The notes below the pieces were generated by a model. That model was not told the DNA's origin and did no database searches. It was given only the letters and a program-made list of their open reading frames with translations. From positions 1-64,000 of the forward strand of contig CAJNOI010000170.1 of NCBI GenBank assembly GCA_905250115.1: a stretch of DNA of 64,000 bases, given 5' to 3'. The DNA comes from Adineta steineri (lineage: Eukaryota > Rotifera > Eurotatoria > Adinetida > Adinetidae). This document shows positions 25,510 through 39,330 of this stretch, one piece after another. The translations under genes and the position numbers were made by a program. Numbering within the stretch: the stretch's first letter is position 1; every line of letters begins with the position of its first letter.

Positions 25510-25593
25510 AGACGTGTAAGCCGTCAGCCGATTTTTGCTGAAGCCGATGACTGGCAGCCGACGTTTTTGCTAGAGCCGACGACTTACACGTCT
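25510..25593. repeat. 84-bp foldback with AGACGTGTAAG ends
   Basis: Begins AGACGTGTAAGCCGTC and ends with the near-exact inverse GACGACTTACACGTCT, with three GCCGA(T/C) units between. Forms one long hairpin. No convincing target duplication, so MITE status is unproven. Confidence 0.6.
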
Positions 25594-27150
25594 GTATGAA
25601 AGTTAATAATGTTTAACGGAGCAACATTTCTATTCATCTACGTCATTGTTGCATTGAGAAATCATTTTTTGAACATTTGCAACAAATATACAATAGAAAA
25701 AAAAATAAAAGCTAGGAAGTCGCTTTATTTTCATAGTTTAGCTTTGAAAAGAATGATGGCAGATGTGATGTATTATCTATTATTGACATCGAATATAAGA
25801 GGAATGCTTTAGTCTTTGCGATAAAATACAAAAGCAAATTATTTCCATGACAAACATTATACGTGACTTTCGCCGAAAAAATATAATAAATCAGCGTTTT
25901 TCTAAGGAAGTGCAAAGTTTCCTGAAAATAGGAAAAAAAATATTTTGTTGCATTTTACATACATTGTTAAGGAGAGAAAGTTAGACGATGTTGCATTCTT
26001 TTATATAATGTGACGATTTCGCCTGAAATCAAGTTTTTTAATGAGATACATATGACAAATTCATACTAGTTTACCATGCAGATTTCTATTGTACAATTCT
26101 CTTTCCTCCAGTAAGAATCAGCAGATAAATCATACAGTTGCACTTGAATATTTTAGTTGAGTAGTGAACGTGCGCAAATAGTTTGTTATATTACTTCAAA
26201 AGAATTTGGGCACTTTTTACAGAGTTTTCAAGTCTAATCATGTTGTCTGTCTTAGAGATATGCACGATATCTGTCGAAATTCAAAGCTTCTGTAGGGCTC
26301 TCGACACTCTACTGTTGCGCGGTATGCCATTAAGGTCTCGCTCGACTTAGAATAAGATATTTTATACCGCTATCTTCTTCAAGCAAGATCTTCATCCTAT
26401 TACGTCGAATTGAGCTGAAACTTCATGGACATACTGGGGATGAACCACCCTCGCAGCATTAAAAACATCAGGTCCATCCCTCTTCCTTTCTGAAACATGT
26501 AGAAATTTGACTACACATGCTTTTATGTGCGATGACTCTCCGTATCTGCAGCGGTATTCTATCACAGTATCAGATAAAACCAAATATTTTTGTTTTTTTT
26601 CGAAAGAACGTGAAAAATTACAACGTCTATGTGGTTCGAGTTTTTTTCAATGAAATTTTGGTATTATTATATTGAACAGCATTTGTATAATTAGAGTGGC
26701 ATTTTTTGAGAGTTTTTCGAGCTGTTGAGTTTATCACCTCTTTTTCCGCTTCAAAAGTAAGAATGCAGAAAAAGGGGCCTCATAGACTCTGTATTTTCAC
26801 GTGCTCTTTCGAATAAAAGTAATCTATAGAACGAGGATCAAATGAACTATTTTTTACTTTTGCTTGGTAGAATATATCTCTCACACATCATGGTATAAAG
26901 CTGAAGATTTTACCATACTTTCTCCACTACAGTTACAGCATATTCTAAACCTTTGATGCGATTTCAATCTACCTCGTTTGAGATTGGTTTTTGATATGGG
27001 GAGGCTCAGAATAAAAAAATAATTTGTCGTCTTTCCCATCAATTTATTAATGTTGTCGTTGACAGATTCTTTTTACTTCTGGAATAATTTATTCAAAAAT
27101 ATTTCTCAGATTGCAAAAAATCAATAATTTAATTTCATTTATTTGTCAAA

Positions 27151-30100
27151 ATGATGAAACTTAAAGCACTGCTATTCTGGATTAAAGAGGAAATAGTTCA
27201 TTACAATCTTTTTATGAAGGAAGAAAATGAATATGATGATAATGATAATGATGATGATAATGCGAATATCGAAGAAAATGATCCAGCAATTGCTCTCAAG
27301 CAACAAAAATATACGACTTGGTTCTATATTTTGCTTCTACTAGGTAAGTAGGATGCAAAGGTTTCTTTTTAATACTGTAAATCCACCAGAGATGCTACAC
27401 ATATACGAAAGGTAAATAATGGCATACATTCAGGCAAAATGCTTGACTAGAATAGCATCTTCATTATCTTTGTTTTCTCTTATTCTAAGCATTCTGATTG
27501 CATACTACATGATGATCGAATCGGTTCTGAAGAAGAAATGAAAGGCAATTTTTCATTTGAAATTATTGTTGAGCTTTTTTAGAATTATACTTGTCTATAT
27601 CTCTGGCTGATTAGAAGATAATAACCAGTATATAAGACTAAAAAATATTCAATTGTTAAAACGATCAAACATTAATAATATTCGAACAGTTTGTTTTAGA
27701 ATGAATGATTAAATAAATGCATAAATTCTAAATACGAAAATACTCGAAGAAGAAGGATTTTATAATAATATCTTTCTTTTTATATTTCTTTCCAGGAACT
27801 ACGTATATTCTTTTTTATGCAACTGTGATAAAACACCAAACTCGAACAATTACAATATCCAATATTACTCTTACCGTTTTCAATGAACTCTATCTTGAAC
27901 ATGGTGAAACTTTGTCATGTCCATGCTCGAATGTAGCAATAACTTATAAGACTTTTGTGGATAGTTCAATTAAATTTCATCCTGTTTGTTCAAGTATTTT
28001 CATTACTCAGAAATGGATTGAAGCTTTGTATTTGAAAAATCCAAGTGAATATGGAACAGGAGATTTTCGATCGACAGCGTATTCCCAGGTATATCATTGT
28101 TTGTTCGTCAAGAAATTTCGATATCTACCAAAAATAATTCTCTTTAAAGATGTATTATTTTTGGGAAGTAGAAAAATAATTTAACTTTCAACCTGTAAGA
28201 AAGAAATCGGGTGATTTCTAATCTTATACTTATTATTGTAGTTGGAAGGATGACGTAGGTATGCTGTAATGATGTTTTAAGTATTCTTAACATTCTATTT
28301 CTGAATTCTATATGTTCGTAACTCCATACTCTTTAGAAAAAACCTGATCAACTAATATTCTATATTTGAGCTTATAGTCTAGATAATAATTCTAAAGGTA
28401 TTTATGTCATCAGTTTGTTTCTGATGAGATAAAGAATTTCCAGTCAGTCTTTCCTATCAAATCCTAGTTTTCTGATCGAACTCTATTTTGAAATTTTGAT
28501 CTGAAACTTTGCCCAGATAAGGTTGCCACCTAGACTAATTTTCAAAAGAGATTTCGTCCAAAAATTCTGAACATACATGATTCTTCTATACATATGGAAT
28601 TAGTCTTGAACAGCATAATCAATGATGATTATTTGAATTGACTTTTTTTTGTTTTATCTAGTTTCAACTTTTGGCTGATCTTTGTTCATTGTCGGAGAAG
28701 ATCGTTTTTCAAAATAAGAATGATCTAAGCAATAATGAGCTTGTCACCAGTGATCTCCTTCCTGATTTTCGAATTCATTCTAAAGTAAACGATACCGTTC
28801 AGTTTTTCAAGAACGGTGTTTCCACTCGAATTATTGCATTTATTAATTATGTCAGAGCTACAATTCGAGCTAACTACTTAGTTTCAGCTTTAAATACAAA
28901 TTTCTTGATTGAAGCTCGCAATAGTTCTGATGGTTACAAACTTTTACGTACAGAAGTATTTATTAAGAATTCAAGTGCTAACTTTTCAGGATCAGAATTT
29001 ATTGGATGTAGCACTAAAACTCCAACTGCTGCAGTTTCATTGTTTCCACTGCCTATTGTACTAAATTACTCCGATATGGCATTGTATCAACCTGGTACCT
29101 ATGCCAATTTAGCAAACGGATTCTTTGCTGCATGTACTCCTCTTGAAGCTCTCCTCCAAAGTACACTCGATTGTTTGTATAGTATTGAATGTGTTGAATT
29201 ACTAAAACACTATTTTCCAGCTATTGCTCTAGTATGTATGATGCTCTCTTATCTTTCTTATACAGTTTCTTGTCCACATACAGGTTAACTCGACTGTATC
29301 TATCATATCATTAAAGCGTGAATATCGTTCTGTAAGTGATCATTTATTGAATCTTTTTCTTGAAGAATGGTCGACAGAAACAAATTATCTCAAATATTTT
29401 AAACATTGTTCTCCAGCCTTTTGTACATACACGACAGCAGATCAAACTATTGCTTCTCATGCAATTACTCTATTCATCAGTCTGTATGCCGGTCTTATTA
29501 TCATATTTCGACTGATTGCACCATTGCTAGTCGGTATTTACTTTAAATTAAAATATTATTCAAGAAACACCACTGTTAATGACGGTATCTATTCCATCTA
29601 TTGAATATAATCATAATCTATATGTAAATTATAAATGATTTTTAGTTTTTTTGATGACTCGTATGCGTAAAATTGGTCGATGGATAAGACAATTAAACTT
29701 ATTTAAAGCAGCCGATCGACGAACAGAAAAAGATGTCAAACAACAGAAGATCAGCACGCGTCTCTATCTTATCCTATTATCTGGTATGTTTATGTTTTCT
29801 TCGTAGCTGTGAGAGCTTATTTTCTCGGAATTCAGTAGGATTTGTTCATATGTGCGGAAACATTTAGGACTTGTTCTGGACGATTTTTCGATAAATACAC
29901 AGTGTGGATGATAGTGTGTTTTTGAGCACAAGTGCGCTGAAAAATTACAAAAAAAAAAATGAATCTCTAAAATATTAGTTACATTAGTTCTTCTCAAACA
30001 ACATAGTGCATATTTAATAAATATGTATATATAGTCTTTCATAAAAATCTTCTTTTTAAAGATATATGTCTATCGGTTTGATATGTTTTTCTTGTGTATC

Positions 30101-33100
30101 ACTAGGTGCATCTCTGTTTCTTATTATCAACGAATGGAGCGCTGAAGTAGCTACTGTAACCGAATCAAATCCATCATTAGTCACTTATAATAATTTGCAG
30201 GATCTGTATAACACAACACTTCGCTGTCCATGTTCTGACATGACAATACCTTATGAAAGATTTCTTTCATTGTCTCCAATCTTTCATAAAGTGTGTTCAA
30301 GCGATTTTGTTACAGATCAATGGATTTCATTATTAAAAAAAATCGCAACAGGATATAATGCTCCAGATTGGCGTAACACAGCTTCTTCACGATTTCAATT
30401 CTTAGCCGATCTTTGTAAGTTGGCTGATACAACGATCAATGATGCTGTTCACGATTTTCGTTCGCAACCATTCATTGCTTCAAGTGTAATGAATGAAAAT
30501 GACTTTAACAAACAATTAAACACTACTCTTGATCAGTTTTTTCGATCGACAATGATTTATTTTAGTATTCTTATCAAAACAGTACGAATTCTTACACAAG
30601 TTGATCAGTCGTATTTTGGATCAACTGCAAGTAATCAACACTATCCTCAAGAAGATAAACTCAGTGCAACATTCGAATATAATAAATCGCATTATGTGTT
30701 CGGATTAAAGGTATTTCTTCATCAAGATTTTGAAATGTTCATGCTCTTATCATTAAGAACATTATATAATATTAGTAGAGTTAAGTTGTTTGATATAATA
30801 AGTTTTAGAGTATATTTACAGAATTCAACAAAGAACAAAGTATGCATCTGAGCAACTACTTACCTTCAAAATATAAAAATATAGTAAAATTTTTCTATAT
30901 GGGCACTTCTATGACGAGAATATTTCTATTGAATCAATGATCTATCAAAGTTTGTCATTCATTAGGAAAGTATATTCTATTGCAGCATTGATAAAGATGT
31001 TCCTTGACAGAAAAATAGCAGTCAGTAATTTAAATAAATCAGTTATAGTTTTGCATTTCTTTACTTCTAAAGGTTTAATTAAAGAAAAATCTTCATTTAC
31101 AAACTAAATCCTCGAAATGGAAACTTTCAAGTTCGAGTATATACGTGATTTGTTTCTAGGTAGCATTTCGATTAATTGGTCTTCGTCATGTAAATCCATC
31201 ATCTTTCAGCTGTATTTGTGCTACAGATATTAATTGTAACAGTTCAATTGGTATTTATGAGACTGATTATAGTTGGTCGTTACATCCAGAGCATATCCAT
31301 CGCTATACAGTACCAGGCTGGGTTGAACGTTGTTCACCTACGGATTCTCTGATGTTCTCAACACTCGAGTGTTACTATTCGAACTCAGATTGTTTGTCAA
31401 TTTTACAGAATTATAGTAAAAAAACATATCTTTTCCATAATGAATACGGATCATGGTTTGATATTCATCCTCTTATTTATAATTCAAAAACAAGTTCTTT
31501 TCCTCCAAATACTTCAATTTCAACAATAATCGAAGCAATTATGATCGAACGATGGAATTCATCTTCTTCATATAATCAATTTTACAAATCATGTGCGCCA
31601 AGCTATTGTACTTATGCAAAGAGAATTCGTCGAACTATTGTGGAAGTGATGATCAAATTGATCTCTATGATCAGTGGTCTTATTCTTTTACTACGTTTGC
31701 TTACACCTCAATTGGTCAAGCTTATATTTTACTTGTTGGCAAAGATCTGCAAAAGACAACAGCAACAAGAACAAGAGGAACAACCATACGGTAATTGTTG
31801 ATCAGATATGTGTAAATTTCTGTTTGATGATGACAGTTTCTAATGAATTTCTTAGACCATACTCAATTCTAACAGATGCTTGTATATATTCCTATATATC
31901 CATTCTCCAGTTTAATGATGTCTATCGTAGCTTTCTTTTTTCTTTGAGTGTCAATAGAAAGTCTCAGTTAGAAATTCATATATAAATGTAACCTTTCACT
32001 TTGTATACATAGTTCGTTCACGATGGAGCCGATTACGAGCAATCATGCAAAAAATTGTAACACTATTATATGACAACTTGGCAAATTTAAATATATTCTT
32101 GGTACGAGATTTTGGCAGCAAAGTGGATCGAATAACTGCTAAACGTCTTGGTCAATGGGCTACTCTTTTATATATAGTTTTGTTTCTGATTAGTATGATT
32201 GGTCTCACACTTTATTTCAGCATGCAGCCTAAAACACAGACGGACATTTTCGATAAGCCTTCTTTGGATTTATATGAACGACTTTTTCAGCGCTATGGAA
32301 ATCAATTAAAATGTTCATGTTCATCCATCGTATCGATCAACGGTCGATTTGTCAAATTAGAAGCAGTATTTCATGACGTAAGTAGAAAATATACTAGTCT
32401 ATATCAAATAATAGGAGATCAAATTAAAATGACATTTTTGAAAAAAATGAATATCTCGATTGAAAAACGAAAGTTACTTCGAGAGAACCATGATCAACTA
32501 TAGATTTAGATCGAGTATTATTGGTTAGTGCATTGTTTCTTTTTAGGAATGCACCAGTGTTAGTTTGAGATTGAGATCTAGTTAACTGGTACATGTGTAT
32601 CCCTGACAAAAGATGTCTAAAGGATACTAATATACAGATTGTAAACGTCTTATTTGCAAAAATAAAAAATGTAAGAACTAGCTTATTGTCATCTCTATCA
32701 TAAGTACTTATTGAGCTATATCACAGAGGAAGAAAGAAGATTTTTATTTCATTGATTTAGTTAAATAAAATGTAGGACATAAATACTCGCCAAGTTACAC
32801 TAAGCTCATTCTTATCTAGTTGATGACAAAATGTGGATTGTCCGATAAGGACTCTGCAGGAAAGAAGTGTTACATATATGAAAGGAAGATGTTTTCACGA
32901 AGGAACAATTAATGTAAAACATTCTTCTTCTAGAAAGAGACTTCAAAGAGGATCCCTATGAAGCACTGATCAATTCTACTCTTTTTCTTTAATTATAGAT
33001 CTGTTCAAGTCCATTCGCTTCCGATGAAGGTCGAATTGCTCTAACATCTGATCTTTTTTCTGATCTTTCTGCTTATTCATTAAATGATTATCGTCGTTTT

Positions 33101-36100
33101 CTTTCTGCTCATTTACAATTTCTTACTGGTTTATGCCAACTTTCTATGAATACAACAAAGATTTCCATTGAAGACTTTCATTCTTCGCTATTTGTTGCTG
33201 CGGAACTTTTATCCGAGAAAAAACTCAGGGAACGTCTCAATTTAATGACTGAAACGAGTAAAGCAGATGCTTATAAGACCTTCATTTCTCTTCTCTTCTT
33301 GATTCGAAGTATCAATCATGGAAATGCTTTCATGTCAACCTATGGAACGAACTTTAAATATGATGTTCCTCCGCATATTCTCCAGACAAAATATTTACAG
33401 ACCACAGCATTGATTGACGAAAACGGTTGTTCTTGTGGATTATATTCCAATTGTACCACTTCAGCAAAGTTTTTTGAGAAAAATGCTTCAACAATCATTG
33501 CAATTGAAGGTTTGAAAATGGGTTGTACACCGAGTGAATCATTTCTTGCTTCGACTTTGGAATGTTTCTATAACCAATCATGTCTCAATATCTTACGACA
33601 ATATACAAGTATGAACATGAGTCAAATTAATTCGACATCGTTTCTCCATCCTCTTTCGAGAGCGAGTATTCGATTTCCAAAGAACACTCGTATTGAAAAA
33701 ATTGTCAATGATCTGTTCATTGAAGAATGGAACATAACAGTTGATTATTCATCATATTTTGATCAATGTTTACCCTTACTATGTTCATATACATACACCC
33801 CACGATACAATATCTTTAATTCAATCACTGATCTACTGAGTATCCAAGGTGGTCTGACCATAGCTCTGGCATGGATTTGTCCGAAATTAGTTCGAATAAT
33901 CAATGCAATCTATCAATATCGAAAGAAGCGTGCGAATACTATTCGTGCTATTACAACCATATCCACTGAAAATGTCAACACAAATGCTTACGGATCGACG
34001 TCAAATTCAGAAGTGATTTCCAGCAATGTAACACTACAGTATGTTTTTTTTTAATTTACTTTATAATAACATCTGTACTATTTCATTACTAGAACCAACC
34101 CCAACTTGTGTTCTTTCAAGACTTTCTTGATATGTATGCTGGTACTAGTTATAGTAGAAGGTCTTGTCATATTGTCTATTCACATTGCTCGACAAGAGGA
34201 AAATCAAGTTACATCAACAAGTATGTACTTTTTATAGCATCCTGTCTGATAGTTCCAAAGGATCAGCTGATTTCTTTATTTCTCATGATTTCCAATAATT
34301 TTAAAATGAATTCTCATACGAAAATCAACCTACATCATAAATATGATAAAAAATGATTTCTGTTTCTTATTGATGATTTTCGAGGTTCCTACTGATTTTC
34401 ATATTTTCTCTAGAAGAAATTAGTTCGTACGCCCCCCCCCCTCTCTTGTATTTGATCACATTATTAGAAAAAAAACGAATTGATTTTATTTTCATCGAAC
34501 TATTTTTCTAGAAACCTATGAATGAAATTACGCTTAAATATAAAATAATTTATGTTTTAAATAGCTTCTTCAATAACTACAACTATAATTGGAGACACGT
34601 CAGCAAATACAAAAACCAATACTCGTACTGATTCTACAGCAAGTATGACAATGACAACTACAACTAAATACAGTGAGTAAACTAAGATTATGTCTATTTC
34701 GATTTTTTTTAAAACACCGTCTTATTCTTTATCACCAATAAATCCATCAAATCCGATTAAAATAGTGTTACATTTTGTCATATAAGTATTTTTGCATTAA
34801 TAAATAAATAAAAATTAACATTTTCTCAATTCATATCTAGTTTTAACTTGTAATAACGAACGATTTACTATTTATAACTAATATAAATTAGACAGAAAAA
34901 ACTAGTATGTTGATTCTAAGGATGAATCAATACTCATCACTAAAAACTTACATGACTGAGATACTAACGTTTTTCAATATTTTTCCGCGGATAAATATTT
35001 CTAACTTAAAAATGTGCACCTATATAGTTTCTCTCTTCTCATTAGAACCAACTTGTTCACTGAATTTTCAACGGATCTCAGTAAATAGAAGTTCTGATCT
35101 GCCTGATGCATACTCACACGCCATTGGTGATTTTAATGATGATGGCCGACTGGATCTTGCTTTAGTTAATAAAAATGGACGGAATGTTCATGTGCTATTT
35201 GGGAATGGCAATGGGACTTTCGGAAAAGAGATAATATCTCCAGAAGTTTACACGGGTCTCTTGGATAAAATGAGCATTGGTGATTTCAATAATGACAATC
35301 GACTCGATCTGGCTGGTATGAAACGATTCGATAATTATGTTGATATTTTCCTCGGGAATGGCGACGGAATTTTAATAAAATACCAATCAGTTTTGGCAGG
35401 ATATGGCAGTACTTTATCGGGAATTGCTGTAGGTCATTTCAATAATGATCACTACTTAGATATCGCTGTTGCTGTTCCTACTAAAAATCAGATTAGCGTA
35501 CTTTTTGCAAATCGTTTCGGAACTTTTTTAGATGGAAGAATATATGAGACTGGAATTAATAGTTATCCAAGCGATATCGCCGTCGCTGATTTTAACCATG
35601 ATGGTCATCAAGATATCGCTGTCGTTAATAAATATAGTCGAACTATTGGTATATTTCTTGGTAATAGTAATGGGAGTTTTGAAGATCAAAAGACATCTTT
35701 TACTGGCGCTGGTTATGATCCACAAGACTTCGCTGTTGGCGATTTAAATAGTGATGGTGTACTAGATATTGTGGTCGCCTACAATGGCAACAATTTAATG
35801 AAGGTGATGTACGGACACGGTAATGGACGTATGAGTGATGGTGTACTGTTTCACATGTGGGGCGCTTCGATATTAGAGAAGATCTTTATTAGAGACTTCA
35901 ACAGAGATGGCCATCTCGATATCGGTTTCGGTAAGCGTAGCAACGAAATAATTTTGTATGTTGGAGATGGAAACGGAAATTTCGAAGCACAAACATTATT
36001 TTCAATAAGAAATCCTGCCGCATTTCGATGGTTAGATGTCGGTGATTTTGATGGCGATGGTTATGACGATGTAATCTTATGGATGGATCAACCAACCTAT

Positions 36101-36130
36101 CATGAGGTTTTTTTGAACACATGTGAATGA
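27151..36130 (+). CDS. Giant membrane protein: three TM-ectodomain modules, TM, Thr-rich stalk, FG-GAP propeller
   Basis: Twelve exons join in phase: 27151-27343, 27796-28088, 28662-29231, 29284-29584, 29646-29787, 30062-30710, 31160-31790, 32013-32377, 32999-34038, 34093-34220, 34565-34672, 35046-36130. The donor of exon 5 is uncertain (29784 has the better consensus but the wrong phase). Starts MMKLKALLFWIKEE with an acidic Asp/Asn stretch. Modules 1-3 repeat the pattern of 2788-6857 (TLxCPCS, FHxVCSS, FQ(F/L)LADLC, LECYYxxxC, CxPxxC(S/T)Y, terminal TM), with phase-1 introns at module borders 29584/29646 and 31790/32013. Then come a further TM (FLICMLVLVIVEGLVIL), a Thr-rich stalk, and seven FG-GAP/VCBS blades with DxNxDGxxD calcium-type loops. 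The blades resemble integrin-alpha or bacterial VCBS propellers. The module-propeller fusion rests on splice phase alone; two adjacent genes are possible. Confidence 0.6.
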
Positions 36131-36481
36131 CTCTTTGCAATCAAAATCTATTGTGAAAGAAGAGTGTAGATATAAATGTTATAATCATCTGTTATAATCT
36201 AGAGTCTATCAGCTTTTAAAATATGCTGCTTGTGAGAAATAAATGAATATACACATTTTTTCCGAGAACAAAGCGATGCTCTTGTTGTAGTCAGAATGTA
36301 TCTTGAGCAATGATAATTTAGCATACGATACTTTCGATGCATTTATTTTCGAGAACATATAGTGGAAAAGATAAAAACAGCATACTGATCTTCTGAAAGC
36401 TGCTGTAAAATGTATGCGAACGTATCAAAACTTGAACTATATTTCTAAGTGAATAGAAATTTTTCGCATGTGCATGCTTCA

Positions 36482-36563
36482 TATCTTGAGGGTGGGTGGG
36501 TGGGTGGGTGTGAGTAGAATAAGAGCAGAACAAGCTTGGATACACCACATCCACACCCACACT
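36482..36563. repeat. ATCTTGAGGGTGGGTGGG... hairpin
   Basis: Left end ATCTTGAGGGTG followed by four GGGT units, loop of about 30 bases, then CCACATCCACACCCACAC. Shows the full left terminus of the dispersed family. Confidence 0.7.
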
Positions 36564-36743
36564 TAAATTGATAATCTTCGTTTTACGTCAAGTCTTAAAA
36601 AATTCTGAATATGTAAGCTATTTCCATATAAAAAAACGATCAGAACTATGATTCAACTTGATTTTTCTGCGAGAATCAGAAAAAATCAATGAAATGCCGC
36701 AGAGTTGTAACCGGTACGGACGACCAGCAGGTCCAGTTCGAAT

Positions 36744-36814
36744 GCGGGTGTAGATGTGGGTGGCTGGGTGTGAGTGTGCCTGATAACTGAGAGAAACACC
36801 CACACCCTCAAGAT
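36744..36814. repeat. GCGGGTGTAGATGTGGGTGG / CACCCACACCCTCAAGAT hairpin
   Basis: Two G-rich blocks, a short loop, then CACCCACACCCTCAAGAT, the full right terminus of the dispersed family. Confidence 0.7.
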
Positions 36815-36824
36815 GGTTTTCACA

Positions 36825-36985
36825 CACTGCTATCCTATTTCACCCATGTTCATCCACTTCTAGTTTATCTGATACAACCGTATCCAATTTTACCCACTTC
36901 CACTCATTCCACCCACTCTTAAGCTATTTTACCCACCCTAACCCTACTTCACCCACTTCCACTGACTGCATCCACTCTCAAGTTA
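36825..36985. repeat. C-rich array of TTTxACCCACTTCCAC units
   Basis: About six to seven degenerate units (TATTTCACCCA, TTTTACCCACTTCCAC, ATTCCACCCACTCTTAAG, TTTTACCCACCCTAACCC, and so on) on one strand only, directly after the 36744 hairpin. It looks like an expansion of the C-rich arm. Confidence 0.6.
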
Positions 36986-39330
36986 TAAGGATTGATTGAT
37001 GTTATGATGATGAAATCTGATTGGTTCAAAAAATTGACTAATCAAACATCGGATAAACAGCCGAATTTCCGTGTTCCCAACTTATCCTTACAGGATTGAG
37101 AATTAAATCGACTAAACCACACAAAATAACAAATTTCAAAAGATTTTTAAATTGAAAATCGATTTTAATAAATTTTAGTTAGCGCAGTCAATCAAAATTT
37201 ATCTTTTCGTTTGATAATTTGTATATTTGATTAAAAGTCCACTCAATAATAATCAATCTCTAAAATAACTCATTAAAATCTTTTTTTCTAAAACTAATTT
37301 AGAATAATTGATTAAAAATCTAACCGGTTTAACTGATTCAAGCTTTAATCCATTAAAAAGAATTTTTCACAAGAAATTAATAAAAATAAATTCTTTGATG
37401 ATAACTACTAATAACATCTTAATAATCTAGCCGATTAAAATTTATTATTTATTTATAATCTATTTTAATTTTAACCAAGATAAAACGCGTATTTTTCGAA
37501 TTTAAAAGGATAAACTACAATTTTTTATTAGCTTTTTAGACTCCTCGCAATAACATATAGTTAGTGTAACATGAGACCAACCTCTAGCACACATGTCACA
37601 CTTCGATATAGAATACCCATTTAGATGTATTCGCAGGACACAGAATATCGACAAGTTGGATTAAAATCTATTTTGTGCATGCTGAATTGGTTTAAATCCA
37701 TTTTATAAACACAATCAATTTTAATTGATTATTTTATGATTAATACTCGATTTTTCATCATAAAAAAATCGATTAAAATCAAATTTTTCAGAATATTGTT
37801 TTTACATGGTTTATCTACTGTAATTATCAACAAGTTCTACGAGATAGAACGCGCAGGCACAAGGCTCCAGCCAATATAAGAAACATGATTTTTGCAAAAA
37901 AAAATGTTGAAAATCAGTAGTTTTTGAAGGATATCCGGGATTTCCTGAAAGAAAAAAATCTATGGGAGTGAAACGTTTTAACTATATTAAATGTATTTAG
38001 AAATGTATGGAGTTGTGCTGTGACTATGTTGTTAGTCATCAAATTATTGCCGAAAGATTATTCTAGTAGGAGAACACATTAACAATAGATTTAGACGATT
38101 AGAATATATGAAATAGTAGGATCTTGCAGAATTTATCGACTCTTGATCTTCAGAAAAAATGAATGAGAGCAAAAGTACAGCTTGTATCTGCGATACGAAT
38201 TTCAAGAGAAAACAGCTCAGTTTAAATCATTTAGTTCTCATAAATCATATGTAAATCAATAAAAATAAGTGATTGATCTTCAGTATCGTTTACACAATAG
38301 TTACTGATTTTTAATTAAGTGCACCTAATTCTAATAATCATATCTCATAGAAGTTTTAATATCTCAAGATAATGTTTTTTTAATTAAACTTTTTGTAGTT
38401 AGATCAAGAAAAATATTGTTTTCATTCATTCTAGTTCAAGTCGAATTTTATTTAGACTAATTAAAAAGATCTGTTCAAAACAACTGCTTATTCATAGAGA
38501 TTAGTTGTAGATATCACCATTGCTAAGAAAATCTCTTGTTTTTTAAATCTATTAGTTAGTTCGTAAATATGAATTTTTTATTTCAATTATTTTTAGTAAT
38601 GATTAATACACTCCACATATCTCTGAAATAACCATCATGGTTATATTGAGATGATGTAATAAATCTCAATCCTAATAGTCATAAAAGGGCTGTATTCTCA
38701 TTGTAGATAATTTGTTTAACATGAACAATTATTTGGAATCAAGATTTAAACACAAAGAATTTCAGTTAATAAACATTCTAATAATTGTTAACTTTTCAGA
38801 ATAAATCATGCACAATAAAACGTTTTATCCTAACAGATTTTCTTCTAGAATGCATTTTATTTCCTTTGAAAAGCGCTGATTTAGATATTTGATTAAGTAA
38901 TCAACATCCGACTGAAAAAAAATAATATTCATAGATAATAACAACTCACATCTGACAATATTTTTCACAAAGTCAGTCTTAACAAAGGAAGCGCGTTAAT
39001 AATTTTTATCAATATATATTTTTTTTTCTGTTGTAAATACTTTGCACCAAACACATTATTTAAGAAAATATGACTTTCTAGTATTTTCACATTCTCAATA
39101 ATAACAAATATAATTTTTTAATGTTGTTTTGTTTTAATTGGCTGGATTTAACGCTGAGAAAAGACAGACGTCAGTCGACATAAAGATTAACAGTAAGAGA
39201 ATTGATATTGAAAGAATATTCAAATAAACAGATTACCGTTTTGCCAGTAAGATTCCTATTCAATGCAAATTTCTAAAGGAGAAGATTTATTTGTTGTAGA
39301 TATTCAAAATTTGGATTCAATTTCAACTAT

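Larger units (their letters stand above)
24856..27150. other. Intergenic, 2.3 kb, hairpins only
   Basis: No gene found. Contents: two structured repeats (25253-25355 and 25510-25593, listed separately), an (AAT)n run near 25196-25213, and otherwise AT-rich sequence. The stretch 26230-26600 has higher GC but no open frame I could connect to a family. Confidence 0.5.
36131..39330. other. Intergenic, 3.2 kb, no gene recognised
   Basis: Contains two hairpins and a C-rich array at its start (listed). From about 37130 to 37800 it is very AT-rich, with recurring GATTAAAATC-type words. The last part should include the promoter of the NHL gene at 39331. Confidence 0.5.

Noticed and set aside
29784-30061. 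Intron with the stronger GTATGT donor at 29784
   Set aside because: It shifts the frame into an early stop after the next exon begins; the GTTTAT donor at 29788 keeps frame, though its consensus is weaker, so the exon end stays tentative.
34430-34443. Run of ten C residues
   Set aside because: Simple homopolymer in an intron; no partner G-run nearby and no evidence of function.
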